Below are positions 6,168-10,443 of a stretch of DNA of 10,443 nucleotides, piece after piece. Position 1 is the first letter of the stretch. Every line of letters begins with the position of its first letter. The DNA lies in the NCBI GenBank assembly GCA_020436865.1, contig JAGQXA010000649.1:1-10443 (forward strand). Direction: 5' to 3'. The notes under the pieces were generated by a model. The model was not told the DNA's origin, searched no databases, and saw only the letters and a list, made by a program, of their open reading frames with translations. Source of the DNA: Saprospiraceae bacterium. GTDB taxonomy: Bacteria; Bacteroidota; Bacteroidia; Chitinophagales; Saprospiraceae. Made by a program: the position numbers and the translations under genes.

Positions 6168-6189
6168 GCCCCGCACATTAGGTCGGGGC
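6168..6189 (+). terminator. Weak hairpin after the DUF547 gene
   Basis: GCCCCG (6168-6173) and CGGGGC (6184-6189) form a 6-bp stem with a 10-base loop, about 50 bases after the DUF547 stop. No T-run follows, so rho-independent termination is only a possibility. Confidence 0.2.
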
Positions 6190-6228
6190 CGACGAAATAC
6201 AACTTAAAAAGGCACCTAATTCCCTGTC

Positions 6229-6594
6229 ATGAAACGTCAAAGCTTCTTCAAACCAATGATCTGTTTAGCTTCCGTGGTACTCCTCCACAGCTGTGTTTTT
6301 TCGGAGATCAAAGGGATCTTTGAAAAAACAAACCAGATCACCTCTGTCCTGCAAAATAATTGCGATTGTGAAAGTGTAGGTCTGTCAAAGTACTCGATTG
6401 AGAATACGATCACCACCGCTACCTATAGATTGGTTGGATGTAAATACAATGATATCGAAGAAGAGGCCCTTCGGGTTAAGGAGATCTTGAGCGACAGCAT
6501 CCCGGATTTTTGCGAAATTGATCACTTTAACCTGGTCTTCATCAGTGAGGGTTGGCAAAAAGTGATGAGTTTTTCTACCTGCCAAGAAGGGTAG
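6229..6594 (+). CDS. Small predicted lipoprotein of unknown function
   Basis: This 121-aa protein starts MKRQSFFKPMICLASVV, with a charged start, a hydrophobic core and a lipobox-like LLHSC ending at Cys22. It is therefore probably lipid-anchored after signal peptidase II cleavage, giving a mature part of about 100 residues. The mature part has five more cysteines (45, 47, 71, 95, 118), including CDC at 45-47, which suggests disulfides in the periplasm or at the surface. I recognise no domain. It sits 109 bp after the DUF547 gene and is clearly lower in GC than its neighbours (about 38% in one 60-base stretch against about 57% in der), which suggests later acquisition or weak constraint. No promoter is evident upstream. 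Confidence 0.7.
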   Translation: MKRQSFFKPMICLASVVLLHSCVFSEIKGIFEKTNQITSVLQNNCDCESVGLSKYSIENTITTATYRLVGCKYNDIEEEALRVKEILSDSIPDFCEIDHFNLVFISEGWQKVMSFSTCQEG

Positions 6595-6631
6595 GGGCTC
6601 TCCGGGAAGATTCCAATGAATTAATTATCAG

Positions 6632-6678
6632 TAATTTATACTGCTAAATTAGCATCGTCGTCATCCCGGTCGACGATG
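6632..6678. terminator. Two hairpins between convergent genes, possible bidirectional terminator
   Basis: The gap between two convergent genes holds TAATTTA/TAAATTA (6632-6638 and 6645-6651, 6-base loop), directly followed by CATCGTCG/CGACGATG (6653-6660 and 6671-6678, 10-base loop). Both stems are exact. The second lacks an adjacent T-run, but the AT-rich first stem supplies T-rich sequence on the minus-strand side. Confidence 0.35.
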
Positions 6679-6713
6679 GCCGTCGCCAAGGGCATTTGGC
6701 TGCCTTCGGGCAT

Positions 6714-7796
6714 TTACTGCTGGATCGCGATGCGAATGGCCTTCTTCCAATTGCGGCCCTCTATGACCAACTCGTAATGGCCCGGCGCTAATCCATCCTT
6801 GAAGGTGATCTGCCGTTCGTGATGTCCGGACTGGAGGTGCGGCCAGCGAGCCACGCGTTGCACCAATTCACCCTGGATCGTGTACAAAAGAACGTCATAG
6901 GCGTCGGTCGCTGCCAGGTCGAATGCAAGCGTTGCGGAACGGCTGGTCGGGTTGGGGTACAGCTGCAAGGATCGAATGGACATTGGAGGAGCCTCTATAG
7001 CGGTTGGGATCTCGGTGATCACGTCCTCATTGTTTCTGGGAAGCAACAGCATATTCCCCGAATAATAGGTCATCAGGCCGATAATGGCATAGAATTCATT
7101 CCCATTCTCCACCACGATGGGGGAAACGTTCATCGTGCCTGAATTGGTGGCCCAGACCAGGTCATTGACATAAGAAACATTTAGAGAGGAGGCAATTTGC
7201 GAGGTTTGCCTCCCCGTCAATATCCTACACCCGGAATCAGCGTCTGCGGGGTTAGAGCCAACCCGCCACTCTCCGAAATTATTGGGTTCGTCCGGGTTTG
7301 CATTGACCACAGAAACGAACCCGGGAGCATTCTGGAGACCAATGAGCATTCCCTCATATTTTTCATTGACGGTCAGGTTCCAGGCAGTAAAGATGTTCGG
7401 ATCCAGAAAAATGGGGGCAATCGTGCCGCTTCCCGTTACCTCCACTTCCGTGATATTGTCGAGGAGGGTTCGACCAGCGTTTTCCACTACGACACCGGTT
7501 ATCGTTGCGGCATCGCCAACTTTCAGGTCGGCCAGTGCCGCGGTATAAACTAACTGGATGCCGGCCCATTCAGAGAGGCCGGGTTGTTGGATAAAGACGA
7601 CGTCCAGATTATCCGCTTCGACAGAAGCAGTGACAATCCCACTGATCGTCACGGTTTGATTTAGCAAGGGCGAGGCATCTGTACCGCTACCAGGAGCAAC
7701 ATATTGGATGTCGTAGATGGTGGTTTGCGCGTTTCCAACAACGCTGTGAATGGCCAAGAACAAGAATAGCAAGGAAGGAAGTTTGGATGTTTTCAT
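6714..7796 (-). CDS. T9SS-secreted protein with OB-fold-like domain and C-terminal sorting domain
   Basis: This 360-aa protein has a signal peptide (1-23, MKTSKLPSLLFLFLAIHSVV then GNA). Residues about 26-120 read TIYDIQYVAPGSGTDASPLL, NQTVTISGIVTA, FIQQP, WAGIQLVY and LKVGDAATITGVV. This is the pattern of the OB-fold-like domain found in extracellular nucleases and related secreted proteins. A second module (about 127-260) reads YEGMLIGLQN and ends LLLPRNNEDVI. Residues about 276-360 are a T9SS type A sorting domain (LQLYPNPTSRSATLAF, then YDVLLYTIQGELVQR and GLAPGHYELVIEG). No nuclease catalytic domain is present, so it probably binds rather than cleaves. It likely ends at the cell surface or outside the cell. 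The gene is divergent from the peptidase gene at 8016. Confidence 0.88.
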   Translation of the reverse strand: MKTSKLPSLLFLFLAIHSVVGNAQTTIYDIQYVAPGSGTDASPLLNQTVTISGIVTASVEADNLDVVFIQQPGLSEWAGIQLVYTAALADLKVGDAATITGVVVENAGRTLLDNITEVEVTGSGTIAPIFLDPNIFTAWNLTVNEKYEGMLIGLQNAPGFVSVVNANPDEPNNFGEWRVGSNPADADSGCRILTGRQTSQIASSLNVSYVNDLVWATNSGTMNVSPIVVENGNEFYAIIGLMTYYSGNMLLLPRNNEDVITEIPTAIEAPPMSIRSLQLYPNPTSRSATLAFDLAATDAYDVLLYTIQGELVQRVARWPHLQSGHHERQITFKDGLAPGHYELVIEGRNWKKAIRIAIQQ

Positions 7797-7808
7797 TCTC
7801 GAGTTTTT

Positions 7809-7823
7809 TGAACGGTCCGTTCA
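7809..7823. promoter_or_regulatory. Perfect 15-bp palindrome upstream of the T9SS cargo gene
   Basis: TGAACGG and CCGTTCA flank a single T, forming an exact operator-like dyad 13 bases before the start of the minus-strand gene. It could bind a dimeric regulator or form a small mRNA hairpin. No regulator gene is nearby. Confidence 0.35.
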
Positions 7824-7864
7824 GGTTTTGAGTTGTCACGGCCTCGGCGCCGGTTTCATGTCGA

Positions 7865-7872
7865 TAAAGATA
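7865..7872 (-). promoter_or_regulatory. Candidate -7 promoter core for the T9SS cargo gene
   Basis: The minus strand reads TATCTTTA, one base off TAnnTTTG, 69 bases upstream of the gene start. No TTG lies at the expected upstream distance. If used, the palindrome at 7809-7823 would be transcribed in the leader. Confidence 0.3.
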
Positions 7873-7972
7873 GCGAATTGAAACGCAATTTTGAGGGAAG
7901 GTTGCGTCTTTGACCGATAGTTCGGGAAACGGGCCCTTCCTGTAACCAACTTTCGCCTTGCCCCGTCATAGC

Positions 7973-8019
7973 TCATCGCAATAACGCGCCATTTGATCAC
8001 TCAAAAAGAATTGCGATGA
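7973..8019 (+). promoter_or_regulatory. Exact inverted repeat covering the start codon of the peptidase gene
   Basis: TCATCGCAAT (7973-7982) and ATTGCGATGA (8010-8019) are exact reverse complements separated by 27 bases. The second arm contains the ATG at 8016-8018. In mRNA this stem would bury the start codon and so could limit translation until it is opened. The repeat is seen directly; a regulatory role is inference. The rest of the 7797-8015 gap holds only the sites listed and no gene. Confidence 0.4.
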
Positions 8020-8951
8020 AGATCTCTCCAATCTTATCCCTGGTTTTTGCCCTTTTCCTTAGCGTACTTTCTTCAGCCCAACCCAACTATCCGGCCGATC
8101 CCGCCGAAGCCCGGCTGGTCAGTACGGATATACAGCATTTTGTCGAAGCCTTCCAGACTTTGACCGAGGAAAGCGACACGGTTCAGGTGTTGCAGAGCCT
8201 GTACTTCGACCGGGCATCACCGGGCCTGCAAGAGTACATTTCCAGGTTCCAGCTAACCGCCGAAGACCTCGCAAAGGCCATTCAAGGGCATCCGGAAGAC
8301 TATCGGAAGATCCCGGACTTCCTCGCCGGTCTGGAGAAATGGATGCCGGAATACACTGCCGAAATGCAGAAATTCAAGGAGGTATTACCCGACGCCATTT
8401 TTCCACCCACTTACCTCCTGATCGCCGATCACAAAGGCATCGCCAACGCGTCCAAATTCGGGCAGCTGGTCAGTGTCGAGAAGCGGCATGCCACCGATCT
8501 GGAGGCCCTCAAGAACACGATCGTGCACGAGCTTACGCATTTTCAGCAGGCGATGACGATGGGGATCGCCGCCTACACCGGCATCTATGGAAAGGAAGAC
8601 AATATGCTCGACCTGATCCTCCGGGAAGGAAGCGCGGAATTTGTGACCTACAAGCTGGTGCGGAAGAACGAGGAGCAATTCTCCAAACTCAGGAACTATA
8701 TGGAGAACGAGGCGACCCTTTGGGAAAAATTCCAACTGGACCTGGCCCAGCAAGACAGCGATTTTTGGCTGAACGTCTCCTATGAGGATAACAATAAGGG
8801 CGTTCCAATTCAGATGGGATACGGACTGGGCTATAAGATCGTCGAAGCTTACTACCAACAGGCACAGGACAAAGGCCAGGCGTTGAACGACATCCTGAAC
8901 ATTCAGGATGCCGGAGCATTCTTGCTGAAGAGCCAGTACGAGCCGAAGTAG
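8016..8951 (+). CDS. Secreted zinc-metallopeptidase-like protein, DUF2268-like
   Basis: This 311-aa protein has a signal peptide (1-21, MKISPILSLVFALFLSVLSS then A, cut before Gln22). Residues 130-155 read PPTYLLIADHKGIANASKFG followed by QLVSVE. The zinc site is HELTHFQQ (171-178): His171 and His175 as ligands and Glu172 as the catalytic base. REGSAEFVTY (203-212) holds the downstream glutamates expected to give the third ligand, as in gluzincin peptidases. A conserved-looking MGYGLGYKIVEAYY lies at 267-280. The arrangement matches predicted Zn-dependent proteases of the DUF2268 type, as I recall them. It probably acts in the periplasm or outside the cell; the substrate is unknown. It is divergent from the T9SS cargo gene, and its start codon is inside an inverted repeat. 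Confidence 0.87.
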   Translation: MKISPILSLVFALFLSVLSSAQPNYPADPAEARLVSTDIQHFVEAFQTLTEESDTVQVLQSLYFDRASPGLQEYISRFQLTAEDLAKAIQGHPEDYRKIPDFLAGLEKWMPEYTAEMQKFKEVLPDAIFPPTYLLIADHKGIANASKFGQLVSVEKRHATDLEALKNTIVHELTHFQQAMTMGIAAYTGIYGKEDNMLDLILREGSAEFVTYKLVRKNEEQFSKLRNYMENEATLWEKFQLDLAQQDSDFWLNVSYEDNNKGVPIQMGYGLGYKIVEAYYQQAQDKGQALNDILNIQDAGAFLLKSQYEPK

Positions 8952-8985
8952 TGGCTACGTACGGTATCACTGCTTATCCAACAAC

Positions 8986-9001
8986 TCGATATCATCGATA
9001 T
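8986..9001. promoter_or_regulatory. Candidate operator for the toxin-antitoxin pair
   Basis: Two TCGATAT units (8986-8992, 8995-9001) are separated by CA, and the segment also contains the exact dyad ATATC-ATC-GATAT (8989-9001). It lies 67 bases upstream of the antitoxin start, where VapBC-type complexes often bind their own promoter. A TATATTAG sequence, close to TAnnTTTG, follows at about 9039-9046. Association with the pair is inference. Confidence 0.35.
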
Positions 9002-9067
9002 TGAGAAGGGAAGAAACTCCCTCCGTCAAAAAATCGTTATATTAGCTGTAAACCAATCAAGTTGCAC

Positions 9068-9292
9068 ATGAGCGAATTGGAGCTTCAACAATCTATCATA
9101 AAAGCCTTGAGTAGGATGTCCTTGGCACAACAATACAAGCTTTTGGAGTTCATTAACTCTATGCTGACGGTACAACGTGTGGAAAAACCTAAGGTTTTCC
9201 TACAATTTGCCGGTATTTTCGATGCCTCCGATACCGGAGAATTTGAAGCCTCCCTGAAGGATTGTGAGCAAATTGATCAGGATGAATGGTAG
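9068..9292 (+). CDS. vapB: Antitoxin of a VapBC-type toxin-antitoxin pair
   Basis: This 74-aa protein has a helical N-terminal half (ELQQSIIKALSRMSLAQQYK, then LLEFINSML) resembling DUF2281-type antitoxins. The C-terminal half is acidic (FAGIFDASDTGEFEASLKD, ending CEQIDQDEW), typical of the flexible tail that neutralises a PIN toxin. I see no AbrB-type or ribbon-helix-helix DNA-binding motif, so how it binds DNA is unclear. ATG 9068 is preferred over an in-frame TTG at 9062. It overlaps the toxin gene by 11 bases. GC is about 42% in its first 60 bases, well below the housekeeping genes. The role is assigned mainly from its partner and tail. Confidence 0.82.
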   Translation: MSELELQQSIIKALSRMSLAQQYKLLEFINSMLTVQRVEKPKVFLQFAGIFDASDTGEFEASLKDCEQIDQDEW

Positions 9293-9671
9293 GTACTTGC
9301 TTGACTCAAACATTGTAATCGCTCTGCTTAGTGGCGACCAGTCTGTAATAGACCAGATAGATCAAGCCTCTGAAATATTCTTGCCATCGATAGGGATCGG
9401 TGAATTGTATTACGGGGCATTCAACTCCAGCAAGAAACAAACTAACGTTGATCGAATTGATCAACTTCGATCGCAAGTGACTGTTCTGGACTGTGACGAT
9501 TTTACCGCCAAATTCTACGGGCAGATCAAGAAAGCGTTAAAGGATAAAGGCACTCCAATTCCAGAAAACGATATATGGATAGGAGCCATCGCTATGCAAT
9601 ACGAGTTGACGGTTGCTACCCGAGATAATCACTTCTTGAACATAGAAGGACTAGGCGTCGATAAATGGTAA
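9282..9671 (+). CDS. vapC: VapC-type PIN-domain ribonuclease toxin
   Basis: This 129-aa PIN-domain protein of normal VapC length shows the acidic metal-binding quartet: Asp8 in YLLDSNIVIALL, Glu41 in GIGELYYGA, Asp97 in IPENDIWIGAIA and Asp115 in ATRDNHF. These toxins cut RNA (often tRNA or rRNA) in a Mg2+-dependent way when the antitoxin is degraded; the target here is unknown. All four residues are intact, so it is probably active. ATG 9282 (MNGRYLLDSN) lies inside the end of vapB with an 11-base overlap, so translation is coupled. An in-frame GTG at 9264 is less likely. The low GC matches vapB and suggests that the pair was acquired together. Confidence 0.95.
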   Translation: MNGRYLLDSNIVIALLSGDQSVIDQIDQASEIFLPSIGIGELYYGAFNSSKKQTNVDRIDQLRSQVTVLDCDDFTAKFYGQIKKALKDKGTPIPENDIWIGAIAMQYELTVATRDNHFLNIEGLGVDKW

Positions 9672-9688
9672 TGAAGACCCCTGTAATG

Positions 9689-9704
9689 TCGATCTCCAGA
9701 TCGA
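9689..9704. terminator. Hairpin between convergent vapC and trehalase genes
   Basis: TCGATCT (9689-9695) and AGATCGA (9698-9704) are exact reverse complements around CC, with two more possible wobble pairs outside. It lies in the 46-bp gap between two convergent stop codons, where a bidirectional terminator is expected. No T-run is adjacent. Confidence 0.3.
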
Positions 9705-9717
9705 TGATGCTCAATCA

Positions 9718-10443
9718 CTACTCCTCCAACAACCCATAAAACACCAGCGCTACCCCATTGGTCCAGCCGAAGCCGTCCTGGTTGGGATATTCGCCGCCGC
9801 CGGCTTTCAGGGTGGTGTCGATCACGTTGTATTTTTCCATCATTTTGCCTTCTTCGCGGTAGACCTTCTCGTTGAGGTGCAGCCACCGGCGGGCGATCTC
9901 GAGGGCGAGGTCGCGCTGGTCGTAGTTCAATAGACCCTGAACCCCGATGAACTGATGGGGCGCCCAGCCGTTCGGATAATCCCACTGTTCGCCGGAATCG
10001 ACCAGGGAGGTGGCCAGACCTCCGTCGGACAGGAAACGCGCCCGGACAAAATTGCCCACGATCTGGGCGGCCTCAGGAGTAGCGCATTCCGCATACAAAG
10101 GATAAAGCATGGCCAGGGTCGGTCGGTTGGTCAGGCTGTCGCCGACAAAGTCGTAGTCGAGGTAGATTCCTTGGGTTGGGGCGAAGTGGTACCGGTGGAT
10201 CAGCTCTTTTCTCCTTTCGGCCCGGCTTTGGTAAAAAGAGGCCTGGGGGGCGTTCCCGAGCTGCTGATGCAGTTCGTACAGCAAATGCTCGGCCATGTAC
10301 AGCAGACTCTGCAGGTCGACCGGCGCCAGGTCCATCGCGTGGATGGTCGATTTGTGGCGACCATCGGCATACCAGCGGGTGCTGAAATCCCAGCCCGACT
10401 CGCAGACGGTGCGCAGGTTGCGGAAGAACTGCGGTCTTTCCTC
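9718..10443 (-). CDS. GH37 trehalase, C-terminal part (truncated by window edge)
   Basis: The frame is open from the right edge for 241 codons to TAG at 9720-9718. It contains ESGWDFSTRW (15-24 of the fragment), with the aspartate equivalent to the catalytic acid of E. coli TreA; QWDYPNGWAP (153-162), trehalase signature 2; and AGGGEYPNQDGFGWTNGV (214-231), with the glutamate equivalent to the catalytic base. The enzyme hydrolyses alpha,alpha-trehalose to two glucose molecules. The missing N-terminus prevents a choice between periplasmic (TreA-like) and cytoplasmic (TreF-like) forms. Both catalytic motifs are intact, so nothing suggests a pseudogene. It is convergent with vapC, 46 bp apart. 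Confidence 0.95.
   Translation of the reverse strand, partial: EERPQFFRNLRTVCESGWDFSTRWYADGRHKSTIHAMDLAPVDLQSLLYMAEHLLYELHQQLGNAPQASFYQSRAERRKELIHRYHFAPTQGIYLDYDFVGDSLTNRPTLAMLYPLYAECATPEAAQIVGNFVRARFLSDGGLATSLVDSGEQWDYPNGWAPHQFIGVQGLLNYDQRDLALEIARRWLHLNEKVYREEGKMMEKYNVIDTTLKAGGGEYPNQDGFGWTNGVALVFYGLLEE

Overview
The window comes from a Bacteroidota chromosome, most likely a GC-rich marine member of the Saprospiria (Lewinella-like). The evidence is a type IX secretion (T9SS) C-terminal sorting domain at 6714-7796, a gliding/T9SS-type surface protein N-terminus at 1-403, several TAnnTTTG-type promoter cores, start codons without clear Shine-Dalgarno sites, and an era/der arrangement with a conserved Bacteroidota hypothetical protein. 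The genus is inference.

Left half (1-5068, all minus strand, read right to left): a conserved 195-aa protein of unknown function overlaps era by one base (TAATG). A 140-bp gap follows that holds a TACCTTTG promoter core and two blocks of 7-bp tandem repeats. Next come der, then rmlC 8 bp downstream, then rmlD after a 176-bp gap filled with copies of a CTCTGTGGTGAA-type dispersed repeat. Last is the start of a large secreted protein that runs off the left edge. Era and Der are GTPases of 30S and 50S ribosome assembly. RmlC and RmlD perform the last two steps of dTDP-L-rhamnose synthesis; rmlA and rmlB are not in the window.

Middle (5069-8951): a divergent intergenic region carries a leader with competing hairpins ahead of a DUF547 exported protein. 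A low-GC small lipoprotein follows on the plus strand. A T9SS cargo protein with OB-fold-like domains lies on the minus strand, and a secreted HELTH zinc-peptidase-like protein (DUF2268-like) is divergent from it. The peptidase start codon lies inside one arm of a perfect 10-bp inverted repeat.

Right end (8952-10443): a low-GC VapBC-type toxin-antitoxin pair with an 11-bp overlap, convergent with the C-terminal part of a GH37 trehalase that runs off the right edge.

Most genes are recognisable housekeeping or envelope genes. I see no convincing new multi-gene system. The most interesting signals are in the leaders and repeats (5263-5323, 3458-3571, 7973-8019, 437-469, 1418-1565) and in the uncharacterised protein coupled to era.
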